This document shows, piece by piece, positions 41,370 through 49,837 of a stretch of DNA of 64,000 bases (within the stretch, counting starts at the first letter, position 1; each line of letters starts with the position of its first letter). A program made the translations under genes and the position numbers. Below the pieces are notes generated by a model. It had not been told where the DNA came from. It saw only the letters and a list, made by a program, of their open reading frames with translations, and did no database searches. Origin of the DNA: Sphingobium subterraneum (GTDB lineage Bacteria; Pseudomonadota; Alphaproteobacteria; Sphingomonadales; Sphingomonadaceae); the NCBI RefSeq assembly GCF_014199435.1, contig NZ_JACIJP010000002.1:722001-786000 (forward strand), in the 5' to 3' direction.

Positions 41370-41409
41370 GAAGCTGTCAAATATTTTATTTCATTTTTTT
41401 GACGGCTTC
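41370..41409. repeat. inverted repeat around an AT-rich core
   Basis: GAAGCTGTCAAA and TTTGACGGCTTC are 12-base arms matching at 11 positions, with a 16-base spacer of only A, T and one C. It is about 200 bases upstream of dnaA. Confidence 0.6.
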
Positions 41410-41511
41410 CGCTCTTGATCCAATCGTTAACGCCTGCGTAATTCACTGCAACGGGGCAGTGGGGAATCGAATCGTTCCCTGCGCATCATAGTGCTGCTGA
41501 ACCAGTTGATC

Positions 41512-41543
41512 GGAAAACCACCGGTTTTCCGAGCCGGTGGTTT
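41512..41543 (+). promoter_or_regulatory. two mutually exclusive hairpins in the dnaA leader
   Basis: Hairpin A: GGAAAACC (41512-41519) with GGTTTTCC (41523-41530), a perfect 8-bp stem with a 3-base loop. Hairpin B: AAACCACCGG (41515-41524) with CCGGTGGTTT (41534-41543), a perfect 10-bp stem. They share bases and cannot form together. This layout resembles an attenuator or leader switch; the function is inferred only. Confidence 0.5.
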
Positions 41544-41605
41544 GTGCCCGTTAGAATAGGCGAGGGCTGCGTGAGGCAGTCACAAAAGGAAAGGGTCGAG
41601 CAACA

Positions 41606-43048
41606 GTGCCAGAACGCGTCGTGCCTCTCTCCATGCCATTCACCACTTTCGATCATTCCGTGTTGGCCGACGCGGCCCCCTTCGAAGACGCATGGAACCA
41701 GATCCGCGCCGGGCTGCGCCGCGATCTGGGTGCGCGGCTGTTCGACCAGTGGCTCAAGCCCGTGCGCATCGGCAATTATTGCAGCTTTTCGCAGAGCATC
41801 GAGCTTTGGACCGCATCGGATTTCTCGGCGAGCTTTGTCACCGGACAGTTCGGCGACCGGTTGCGACTCGCGTGGCGCACGGCGGACATCGGCGTCCGCG
41901 AGGTACGGGTGGTCCGCGCGCCAGACGACGCCGCGCCCCGTGCGCTGCGCCTGGCGGCGTCTGGACCCGAAGACCATGCCCTGACGGAACCAGCGGTTGC
42001 GCCGGTGCCCGCTTCGGCGCTGGCACGCGAGGGGCTGCATCTGCGCCATGATTTCGCGAGCTTCGTTGTGGGCGCGGGCAATCGGCTTGCCTTCTCTGCG
42101 GCGCAGGCGATGGCCGCGCCGACCGCGCCGCTGTTCAACCCGCTCTATATCCATGGCAGCACCGGGCAGGGCAAAACGCACCTGCTCCACGCCATTGCCA
42201 CGGAATATCTGAACCACCATCCGCAGGCGACTGTCCTCTACATGTCGGCGGAAAAGTTCATGATGGAATTCGTCACGGCGATGCGGGCGAACGAAAGCAT
42301 GGCGTTCAAGGCGCGGCTGCGCGCGGCGCGGCTGCTGCTGATCGACGATATCCAGTTCATCGCGGGCAAAGGATCGACGCAGGAGGAGTTTCTCCACACG
42401 ATCAACGAGCTGGCGACGAGCGGTGCGCGCATTGTCATCAGCGCCGACCGGGCCCCGCACCATATGGATGGGGTGGACCCGCGTATCTTGTCGCGGCTGG
42501 CGGGTGGACTGGTGGCGGACATTCAGCCAGCCGATCTCGATTTGCGCCTTGCGATCCTTCAGGCACGCCGCGCGGCCATGAGCGACGTCGCTATCCCTGA
42601 CAGCGTGATCGATTTTCTCGCCCGCGCGATTCGCAGCAACGTGCGCGAGCTGGAAGGCGCGTTCAACAAGGTGCTCGCTTATGCGCAGCTCACCGGTCGG
42701 GCGATCGACATGGAATTCGCGCAGGCGATGCTGGCCGATTCGGTGCGGGCCAATGCCAGGCGTATCACAGTCGACGACATCCAGAAGGCCTGCGCCGCCC
42801 ATTACCGGATCGAGCCGTCGGAAATGCGCTCCAAGCGCCGCGCGCGCGCCGTCGCCCGACCGCGGCAGGTGGCGATGTATCTGGCCAAGAAGATGACGCC
42901 GCGCTCGCTGCCCGAGATCGGACGGATCTTTGGCGGACGCGATCATAGCACGGTCATTCACGCGGTCCGCACGATTGAGGGGCTGCGCCAGACCAATCCG
43001 GATATCGACGCCGATATCCGCGCGCTTCAGCGGCAGCTGGAGGGGTAA
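41606..43048 (+). CDS. dnaA: chromosomal replication initiator protein DnaA
   Basis: An AAA+ initiator of 480 residues from GTG at 41606; an ATG at 41633 is another possible start. Domain I (AWNQIRAGLRRDLGARLFDQWLKPV) is followed by a short linker. The ATPase has HGSTGQGKTHLLHAI (Walker A, with STGQ in place of the usual GVGL), LLLIDDIQFIAGK (Walker B) and RILSRLAGGLV. Domain IV has KKMTPRSLPEIGRIFGGRDHSTVIHAV, which binds DnaA boxes. No dnaN or recF follows. Confidence 0.96.
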   Translation: MPERVVPLSMPFTTFDHSVLADAAPFEDAWNQIRAGLRRDLGARLFDQWLKPVRIGNYCSFSQSIELWTASDFSASFVTGQFGDRLRLAWRTADIGVREVRVVRAPDDAAPRALRLAASGPEDHALTEPAVAPVPASALAREGLHLRHDFASFVVGAGNRLAFSAAQAMAAPTAPLFNPLYIHGSTGQGKTHLLHAIATEYLNHHPQATVLYMSAEKFMMEFVTAMRANESMAFKARLRAARLLLIDDIQFIAGKGSTQEEFLHTINELATSGARIVISADRAPHHMDGVDPRILSRLAGGLVADIQPADLDLRLAILQARRAAMSDVAIPDSVIDFLARAIRSNVRELEGAFNKVLAYAQLTGRAIDMEFAQAMLADSVRANARRITVDDIQKACAAHYRIEPSEMRSKRRARAVARPRQVAMYLAKKMTPRSLPEIGRIFGGRDHSTVIHAVRTIEGLRQTNPDIDADIRALQRQLEG

Positions 43049-43095
43049 GGTGTCCCCTCAACGTGCCCGCAGGGTCGTTGAGGGAAACACGAAAT

Positions 43096-43755
43096 CTATT
43101 TCTTCTTTTCCGGTGCCAGCGTGATCTTCACCGTCTCGCCCGAATGGCCGGGGAAATCGACGAACATTGCGTCGATCAGATTGGGCACGAGATAGGTCAG
43201 GCGGTTGCTGAGCGATTGCGCTTCGGCCTTGCCTTCGAACACACGCTGGCCAGAGCCAGCCTTGTCGATGCGCATTTCCAGCATGCCGGTGTAAACCGTG
43301 TAGCTTTCGACATCGTTATACCCGCCGCCGAACAGGAAGGGGTCGTAGAAGCCCCAGCCATAGGGGCGACCATAATAGCCGGGATAGCGGCCCCAGCCAC
43401 GGCCATACCAGCCGGGTCCATAGAAAGGATCGGAAAAGCCGGTGCTGCGGACCTTCTCGCGCCCTTGGTCGACATCATAGCGCAACCGGACAATGAGATC
43501 GGCGGTGGCCGGGTCGGCACTCGGGCGGTAACCCAGATTACCGAGGCGCGCCGCAACGACCTGCGCATATTGGGCGAATTCAAGCCCACCCGCGAGGCGC
43601 GGGTCATCGGCCACCACGGTGAAGCTCTGGCCCTGCGGCGCGGGCAGCTGCTGAAAGCGCGAGACATTGGCGTTGAAATTGCTCGCGCAGCCACTCAGGG
43701 CAACAAGCGCAAGCGCAGGAACGAGCAGAACGGTAAGGCGACGGGCAAGAGCCAT
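43096..43755 (-). CDS. DUF4136 family lipoprotein
   Basis: A 219-residue lipoprotein with signal peptide and lipobox ALSGC (Cys about residue 23). The motifs LPAPQGQSFTVVADDPRLAGGLEFAQYAQVVAARLGNLGYRPSADP and ATADLIVRLRYDVDQG match DUF4136. A Gly/Tyr/Trp/Pro-rich insert lies around residues 110-145. Unknown function; related proteins sit in the cell envelope. It is convergent with dnaA. Confidence 0.82.
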   Translation of the reverse strand: MALARRLTVLLVPALALVALSGCASNFNANVSRFQQLPAPQGQSFTVVADDPRLAGGLEFAQYAQVVAARLGNLGYRPSADPATADLIVRLRYDVDQGREKVRSTGFSDPFYGPGWYGRGWGRYPGYYGRPYGWGFYDPFLFGGGYNDVESYTVYTGMLEMRIDKAGSGQRVFEGKAEAQSLSNRLTYLVPNLIDAMFVDFPGHSGETVKITLAPEKKK

Positions 43756-43876
43756 GGCAATTCCTTATGCGGGTCAGCCAGAAGGCACGACTGCTCCGGT
43801 GCGACCCTTATTGTGCGCAACATAGCCAATTGCAACTGAACAGTGATTGAACGGGCCGTCCCCGTTCGCACTCGTC

Positions 43877-44881
43877 TTAACGCATCAACCCCATGGCTTC
43901 GTAGGCGCCCTTGAGCGTGGGGGCGGCCGCCTCTGCGGCCTTTTCCGATCCCTTGACAAGGATCGCATCGAGCGCCGCATCGTCCTCGCGCAGGGCAATG
44001 TAGCGGCTGCGGATGGGGGCGAGGTGGGCGATGAGTGCGTCGGCGAGCGCCGGCTTGAACGCACCGAAGCCTTGGCCCGCAAACTGCGCGCATACGGCGT
44101 CCGGCGTTAGGCCGGTCATCGCGGCATAGATGCCGACAAGGTTGGTCGCCTCCGTCCGGCCTTCGAGACCGGCTGCGGTTTCCGGCAAGGGTTCCGGATC
44201 GGTCTTGGCCTTGCGAATCTTGGCCGCGATGGTGTCGTCATCGTCGGCCAGGTTGATGCGGCTCAGGTCACTGGGGTCGGATTTCGACATCTTCGCCGAC
44301 CCGTCGCGAAGCGACATGATGCGTGCCGTTTCCTTGGGGATGATCGGATCGGGCAGGGTGAACAGCTCGACGCCGAAGTCCGTGTTGAACTTGATCGCGA
44401 TGTCGCGGGTCAGTTCCAGATGCTGTTTCTGGTCCTCGCCGACCGGTACATGGGTCGCCTGATACAGCAGCACATCGGCGGCTTGCAGCACCGGATAGAC
44501 ATAGAGGCCGATAGAAACGCCCTCGCGGTTCTTGCCTGCCTTGTCCTTGAACTGCGTCATGCGGTTGAGCCAGCCGATGCGCGCCGTACCATTGAGCAGC
44601 CAGCAAAGTTCGGCATGGGCGGGCACGCGCGCCTGGTTGAAGAGGACGCTGCGGTCTGGATCGATCCCGGCGGCGATGAGCGCGGCGGCCATATCACGCA
44701 CATTGGCGCGGCGCTGGGCGGGTTCCTCGTGCACGGTAATGCTGTGCATATCAGCGAGAAAGAAGAAGCACTGGCTGTCCGCATCCATTGCGTCCTGCAT
44801 CTTCACCCAGTTACGGATGGCACCGAGATAATTGCCGAGGTGGAGATTGCCGGTCGGCTGGATGCCGGAAAGGACGCGCAT
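43877..44881 (-). CDS. trpS: tryptophan-tRNA ligase
   Basis: Charges tRNA-Trp; 334 residues. The class I motifs are GIQPTGNLHLGNYLGAI (HIGH form HLGN) and AKMSKSD (KMSKS). The start at 44881 (MRVLSGIQPTG) is 5 bases after murJ. The same frame is open far upstream through murJ, but that part is a shadow. Confidence 0.97.
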   Translation of the reverse strand: MRVLSGIQPTGNLHLGNYLGAIRNWVKMQDAMDADSQCFFFLADMHSITVHEEPAQRRANVRDMAAALIAAGIDPDRSVLFNQARVPAHAELCWLLNGTARIGWLNRMTQFKDKAGKNREGVSIGLYVYPVLQAADVLLYQATHVPVGEDQKQHLELTRDIAIKFNTDFGVELFTLPDPIIPKETARIMSLRDGSAKMSKSDPSDLSRINLADDDDTIAAKIRKAKTDPEPLPETAAGLEGRTEATNLVGIYAAMTGLTPDAVCAQFAGQGFGAFKPALADALIAHLAPIRSRYIALREDDAALDAILVKGSEKAAEAAAPTLKGAYEAMGLMR

Positions 44882-44886
44882 GAGGT

Positions 44887-46473
44887 TCAGCTCGCTTTTG
44901 CGGAGCGCCGGAACAGCGCCCGAAGTTCGGAAATGCGATAGGCGCCAAGGCCGATCGCTGCCGCCGCATAGACCATTCCCCCGCCCCCGCACAACAGGGT
45001 GAGCGCCACCACGCGTTCGACCACGCCCTTTGCCATGTGCGGATCGGCAACGGGGTTGGCGAACCAGAGCGCCACGCCCATCAGTGCGCTTGCCCCAAGG
45101 ATGCGGATCGACTTGGCGATGAGGCGGGCATCGGAGCGGAGCTGGTCGCGGCGGTGGAGCAGTCCGTAAAGGATCAGCACATTGACCCACGCGGCAATGG
45201 CGGTCGACACGGCGACGCCGACATGGCCCAGCGGCCAGATGAGCACGAGATTGCCGACCAGATTGAACAGCATTGAGAACAAGGCGACGCGCACCGGGGT
45301 CTTCGTGTCCTGCCGGGCGTAGAAGCCGGGGGTCAGCACCTTGATCAGCACATAGGCAGGCACGCCGACCGAAAAGGCGGCGAGTGCGGAGGCCGCGCCA
45401 AGGGTGTCGGTCGCCGTAAATACGCCATGCTGGAGCAATCCGCGAATGAGCGGCGTTGCCGAGATGCACAGGGCGACGGCGGCGGGCAGCGAGAGGAACA
45501 GCGCCAGCTCGATCGCGCGGTTCTGCGTGTCGCGGGCGGCCTGTTCGTTGCCGGAGCCGATCTGGCGGGAGAGCGCAGGGAGGATCGCCGTGCCGACGCC
45601 AATACCGATCAGACCCAAAGGCAACTGGTTCAGCCGGTCCGCATAATAGAGATAGGATACCGACCCTTGCGGCAGGAAACGCGCCGCCAGCGAGGTCGAG
45701 ATCAGAAGGTTGAACTGGATCGCCCCCGCGCCCACAGCAGCGGGCAAGATGAGCGCGAGCATCCGCTTTACCGCCGGGGTCAAGCGAGGAATGCCGAGAC
45801 GCAACACAACGCCCGCGCGGCGGCACGACCAGATAAGCCATAACAGTTGCAGCGCGCCCGAGACCGTCACGGCGATCGCCTGCGTATAGGATGTCGCGAC
45901 CGGTGTATCGCCCCGGAACAACAGCACGGCGGCGATCATGCAGATGTTGAGGAGGATCGGCGCGGCGGCATTGACCCAGAAGCGGTCGAGCGAATTCAAT
46001 ATGCCACCGAGCAGCGAGACGATGCTGATCAGCGCCAGATAGGGAAAGGTGATCTGGGTCAGATCGACAGCGAGATTGAACTTTTCCGGTCCGCCATCGG
46101 GAAAGCCGCCGGTCATCGCCCACACCACCGGTCCGGCGAGCAGCATCATCGCGAGCGTGAACAGCGCGAGGAAGGGGAACAACACCGACAGAACCTGCCC
46201 GGCAAAGGCAATGGCGGCGGCCTGGCCGGTCCCCGGGGTGTCCGCATCGGCCTGCGCCATGGTGCGGTTGAACATCGGCACGAATACGGCGGAAAACGCA
46301 CCCTCCGCGAACAGGGCGCGGAACAGGTTGGGCAGCCGCCAGGCAATGAGGAACGCATCAGATGCCAGCCCGGCGCCCAGGAATCGCGCGACCAGCATGT
46401 CGCGCACCATGCCCAAGATGCGGCTGACGAGTGTCAGGCCGCCTATAGTGCCGGTAGCGCGGATCAGGCCCAT
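44887..46473 (-). CDS. murJ: lipid II flippase MurJ
   Basis: A 528-residue MOP-superfamily flippase with about 14 membrane helices that moves lipid II across the inner membrane. The N-terminus RATGTIGGLTLVSRILGMVRDMLVARFLGAG, with the essential arginine, is conserved, as are LFRALFAEGAFSAVFVPMF and FYARQDTKTPVRVAL. It is cotranscribed with trpS; secB lies 60 bases upstream in the same direction. Confidence 0.96.
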   Translation of the reverse strand: MGLIRATGTIGGLTLVSRILGMVRDMLVARFLGAGLASDAFLIAWRLPNLFRALFAEGAFSAVFVPMFNRTMAQADADTPGTGQAAAIAFAGQVLSVLFPFLALFTLAMMLLAGPVVWAMTGGFPDGGPEKFNLAVDLTQITFPYLALISIVSLLGGILNSLDRFWVNAAAPILLNICMIAAVLLFRGDTPVATSYTQAIAVTVSGALQLLWLIWSCRRAGVVLRLGIPRLTPAVKRMLALILPAAVGAGAIQFNLLISTSLAARFLPQGSVSYLYYADRLNQLPLGLIGIGVGTAILPALSRQIGSGNEQAARDTQNRAIELALFLSLPAAVALCISATPLIRGLLQHGVFTATDTLGAASALAAFSVGVPAYVLIKVLTPGFYARQDTKTPVRVALFSMLFNLVGNLVLIWPLGHVGVAVSTAIAAWVNVLILYGLLHRRDQLRSDARLIAKSIRILGASALMGVALWFANPVADPHMAKGVVERVVALTLLCGGGGMVYAAAAIGLGAYRISELRALFRRSAKAS

Positions 46474-46533
46474 GGATCGCTCTTTCCGCCCATGTTCGCC
46501 TTTCTGCGCGCTATCGGCCGCAAGGGGCGGGGA

Positions 46534-47025
46534 TCAGGCGTTGCCGCCGACCGCGCCTTCGGCCAACTGCTCGGCCTGCTGCGCCTGCTGCATGTAGAGG
46601 CCGCCAAAATCGATCGGGTCGAGCATCAGCGGCGGGAAACCGCCGTCGCGCACGGCATCGGCCAGCACGCGGCGGGCGAACGGGAAGATGAGGCGCGGCG
46701 CTTCGGCGAGCATGAACGGGCGAACCTGATCCTCCGGCACGTTGCGCATGCCGAACAGCGCGCCATAGACCATGTCGACGGCGAAGGCGGTGCCATTCTC
46801 GGTCGTTGCCTTGACGGTCACTTTCAACGCGACTTCGTGCACTTCATCGGTGACCAGGTCGGTGCTGATGTTGAACTGGACGTCGATGTCCGGCTGCGTC
46901 TGCCACTGGTAAACAGCAGGCGCGTTAGGGTTTTCGAAGGACAAGTCCTTCACATATTGCGCGATCAGACCGATGGCGGGCTGGTTGTCGGCGCCGTTGG
47001 AGAGAGTTTCGGGCTGGTCGGCCAT
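46534..47025 (-). CDS. secB: protein-export chaperone SecB
   Basis: A 163-residue tetrameric chaperone that keeps preproteins unfolded for SecA. IGLIAQYVKDLSFENPNAP, VHEVALKVTVKA and FARRVLADAVRDGGFPPLMLDPIDFGGLY are diagnostic. The C-terminal tail is acidic and Gln/Ala-rich. It is divergent from the Tim44-domain gene. Confidence 0.96.
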   Translation of the reverse strand: MADQPETLSNGADNQPAIGLIAQYVKDLSFENPNAPAVYQWQTQPDIDVQFNISTDLVTDEVHEVALKVTVKATTENGTAFAVDMVYGALFGMRNVPEDQVRPFMLAEAPRLIFPFARRVLADAVRDGGFPPLMLDPIDFGGLYMQQAQQAEQLAEGAVGGNA

Positions 47026-47270
47026 GCTGTTCCTGCTTTCGTCTGTCGGATGGCCGCCTTTGCGGCAGCCGATCCGGGGTTTGCGCGGCGCTTAGCAGGG
47101 CAGCGCGGGAAGGGCAATGGCGCGGCGTGAGCGACCAGAGGGATAGCTTCGGCCGCCCGAACGTTGGAACAATAGCCGCCCGTTTTCGCTTTGCGGCGCA
47201 TGGCATTTGAATATCGCGGCGGACATGCTTATGTTCACTGCAACCTCTCTAGCAAAGACTTGGATTCAGC

Positions 47271-47924
47271 GTGTATGTAATCGTCATCCTGGCTCTGGTC
47301 GCGGGCTTCCTGGCACTCCGGCTTTATTCGGTGCTCGGCAAGCGTACCGGTCATGAGCAACAGCCCGCCGCCGTGCAGCCGGATGAGCGCCCCTCATCGG
47401 TGCTCCAGCCGCGTGCAGCGTCCGCCAACCCGGCTCCGGCCGCTGCTCTTGGCGAATCGCTGATTGCACCCGAGGCAGAAAACGGCATTCGCGCCATCAT
47501 CGCTGCCGACCGGCAATTCGACGTGGGCCAGTTCCTCGCGGGTGCACAAGGGGCCTATGGCATGATCCTCGACGCGTTCTGGACCGGGAAGCGCGACGAT
47601 CTTCGCTGGCTTTGCGATGCGGATGTTGCCGAATCGTTCGAGCATGCCATCGACGAGCGCGATGCGCAGGGTCATGTGTTGGGCAACAAGCTGATCCGTA
47701 TCGAAAATGCCCAGATCGTTGAGGCGGACCTGCGGAACAATCAGGCGCACATCACCGTACGGTTCGATGCCGATATCGCTGCGGTCACGCGCGACAAGGA
47801 TGGCACGGTCGTGGGCGGCACGATGACGGACGCGGTCACCACGCATGATCTGTGGACGTTCAGCCGTTCCATCGGCAATGCCGACCCTAACTGGAAACTG
47901 AGCGCGACCGACGAGGTCGAGTGA
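47271..47924 (+). CDS. Tim44-like domain membrane protein
   Basis: A 217-residue protein with an N-terminal membrane helix (VYVIVILALVAGFLALRLYSVLGKR), a Pro/Ala-rich linker, then a Tim44/TimA domain from about residue 75 (FDVGQFLAGAQGAYGMILDAFWTGKRDDLRWLCDADV). Bacterial TimA proteins occur in alphaproteobacteria and are thought to relate to mitochondrial import Tim44; their bacterial task is not settled. The start is GTG at 47271. It overlaps mltA by one base and is divergent from secB. Confidence 0.88.
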   Translation: MYVIVILALVAGFLALRLYSVLGKRTGHEQQPAAVQPDERPSSVLQPRAASANPAPAAALGESLIAPEAENGIRAIIAADRQFDVGQFLAGAQGAYGMILDAFWTGKRDDLRWLCDADVAESFEHAIDERDAQGHVLGNKLIRIENAQIVEADLRNNQAHITVRFDADIAAVTRDKDGTVVGGTMTDAVTTHDLWTFSRSIGNADPNWKLSATDEVE

Positions 47925-49207
47925 TGCACACACGCCTGCGGTTGGGCGTGCCGCTGGCGGCGGCACTGCTGCTGTCGGCCTGCGCTGGGAGCATCATTCC
48001 GCCCGGCTCGCAGAACCCTCCACCTCCGCGCGGGGGCGTAACCGGTCCATCCGCGGCCAAGCCGATACCCGCTACGCCTCGCCCGCCGGTCACCCCAGGC
48101 GCAGCAACCGTGCCTACGGCGACTGGCCCGGGTCCAGCCGTGACAGCGGGCCTTGCTCCCGGTCCCGCGCTTGCCACGCTGATCCCGCAGGATGATCGTA
48201 CACGCGCGGCTCTGGTGGCGTTCCGTCTTTCCTGCCCGGGACTGATGCGGCGCACCGACCAGAGTGGACTGACGCAGGGTTCGGACTGGACGCAGGCTTG
48301 CAGCGCAGCAACCAGCTGGCCCGATTCGTCCGCAGCCGATTTCTTCGCCCGCTATTTCGAAGCCGTGCAGGTCGGCGACGGATCGAGTTTCGCCACCGGC
48401 TATTACGAGCCCGAGATCGCCGGGTCGCGCAACCGGGCGCCGGGATACACCACGCCGATCTATCGCCGCCCGTCCGATCTGGTCGAGGTTGATCTCGGGC
48501 TGTTCAGCGATGCGCTGAAGGGCAAGAAGATCCGTGGGCATGTGCAGGGTCAGAATTTTGTTCCCTACGCCGAACGGTCGGAGATCGAGGCCGGGGCGCT
48601 TGCGGGGCGTGGACTGGAACTCGCTTGGGCGGCAGACCCGGTCGAGTTTTTCTTCCTGCAGGTGCAGGGCAGCGGTCGCCTGCGCCTCCCCGATGGGTCC
48701 GTCCTGCGCATCGGTTATGACAGCCAGAATGGGCGCGACTATACCGGCATCGGCAAGCTGATGAAGGATCGCGGTCTCATCCAGGCCGGTTCGATGCAGG
48801 ACATCATGGCCTGGCTGCGCGCCAATCCCGAGCAGGGCCGCGCGATCATGAACGAGAACAAGAGCTTTGTGTTCTTCCGCGAGATCACCGGACCAGGACC
48901 GGTCGGCGCGATGGGCGTGGCGGTAACGGGCGGGTCGAGTGTGGCGGCGGACCCGCAATATGTGCCGCTGGGCGCGCCGGTGTTGCTGTCGATGGACCGG
49001 GCGGAGCCAAACGGCCTGTGGGTCGCGCAGGATACCGGCGGTGCGATCAAGGGCGCGAACCGGTTCGATACGTTCTGGGGCGCGGGGGATCAGGCGCGCG
49101 CGATCGCGGGCGGAATGTCCGCGCGGGGCACGGCCCTGTTGCTGCTCCCCATTGGCACCTATGCCCGGCTGGCGAGCACAAATGGCTGGTCGACGGCTCA
49201 GCCCTGA
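47924..49207 (+). CDS. mltA: membrane-bound lytic murein transglycosylase A
   Basis: A 427-residue lipoprotein that cleaves glycan strands with anhydro-muramic acid formation. The lipobox is LLSAC (about residue 21), followed by a Pro-rich linker. The catalytic domain has FATGYYEPEIAGSRN, KIRGHVQGQNFVPYAERSEIEAGAL and the 3D-domain end WVAQDTGGAIKGANRFDTFWGAGDQA with the catalytic aspartate. The Smr gene begins inside its 3' end. Confidence 0.94.
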   Translation: MHTRLRLGVPLAAALLLSACAGSIIPPGSQNPPPPRGGVTGPSAAKPIPATPRPPVTPGAATVPTATGPGPAVTAGLAPGPALATLIPQDDRTRAALVAFRLSCPGLMRRTDQSGLTQGSDWTQACSAATSWPDSSAADFFARYFEAVQVGDGSSFATGYYEPEIAGSRNRAPGYTTPIYRRPSDLVEVDLGLFSDALKGKKIRGHVQGQNFVPYAERSEIEAGALAGRGLELAWAADPVEFFFLQVQGSGRLRLPDGSVLRIGYDSQNGRDYTGIGKLMKDRGLIQAGSMQDIMAWLRANPEQGRAIMNENKSFVFFREITGPGPVGAMGVAVTGGSSVAADPQYVPLGAPVLLSMDRAEPNGLWVAQDTGGAIKGANRFDTFWGAGDQARAIAGGMSARGTALLLLPIGTYARLASTNGWSTAQP

Positions 49208-49730
49208 AGAACGGGACCTCTGGGGCAGGGTGACCGACAGCGTCCGGCCCTTGCCGGGCAAGCGGCTGCGCACGATCGCGGCGGAACCCCAAGCTAAGAC
49301 CGAAACAGCCGGGCCGGTCGCCGCGCGCACCGGGAAAACGCAGGCTGTGCCCGAACCCGCTCCACGCCCCGTGCGGCGACCCGTCGACTATCTCGACAAG
49401 AGTTGGGAACGGCGCATCTCCGGCGGGACGCTGAACGCGGATTTCACCATAGATCTTCACGGTCACACGCTGGACGCAGCGCATCGGCGCCTGTCTTCCG
49501 CGCTCGCGGGGGCGATCGCCCATCGGGCACGCTGCCTGCTGGTCGTTACCGGCAAGCCGCGCTCCGGCCCGGTCGTGCCGGGCGAGCGGGCGCGCGGCGC
49601 GATACGCGCGGAAATCGGCCATTGGCTCGCTACCAATCCGCACGCCGACGCCATTGCAAGCGTGCGCACGGCGCATCCGCGCCACGGCGGGGCCGGGGCG
49701 ATCTACATCATCCTGCGCCGCAACAACTAG
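49182..49730 (+). CDS. Smr-domain protein
   Basis: A 182-residue protein with a C-terminal Smr domain. DFTIDLHGHTLDAAHRRLSSALA carries the D-x-H-G motif, then LLVVTGKPRS and HPRHGGAGAIYIILRR. Smr proteins are nicking endonucleases or RNA nucleases related to the MutS2 tail. The first 80 residues are charged and disordered. The ATG at 49182 overlaps mltA by 26 bases. Confidence 0.88.
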   Translation: MAGRRLSPEERDLWGRVTDSVRPLPGKRLRTIAAEPQAKTETAGPVAARTGKTQAVPEPAPRPVRRPVDYLDKSWERRISGGTLNADFTIDLHGHTLDAAHRRLSSALAGAIAHRARCLLVVTGKPRSGPVVPGERARGAIRAEIGHWLATNPHADAIASVRTAHPRHGGAGAIYIILRRNN

Positions 49731-49837
49731 GTCCGTTTTGAAGCTATCTGTATAGGATTGTTAACTAATCTTGGCGATACTGTGTCAAGCAAACGTCGTC
49801 ATCGACGAAGGCTCGCATCAACTCGTCAAGGATCGAC

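Larger units (their letters stand above)
41142..41605. other. long noncoding region upstream of dnaA
   Basis: 464 bases without a gene, the longest gap in the window. It holds an AT-rich core (about 41310-41405) in an otherwise GC-rich genome, an inverted repeat around part of that core, and two overlapping hairpins nearer dnaA. One sequence, TTATTTACA, is one base from the DnaA-box consensus TTATNCACA. That is too little to name an origin. It is better described as the dnaA promoter and leader. Confidence 0.6.

Noticed and set aside
41142..41605. Chromosomal origin of replication at dnaA
   Set aside because: Only one near-match to a DnaA box was found and no dnaN or recF follows. In many alphaproteobacteria the origin is not beside dnaA.
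43877..46123. A 748-codon frame that would fuse trpS to upstream sequence
   Set aside because: The upstream half runs through murJ in another frame and shows no domain. trpS starts at 44881 with a normal N-terminus.
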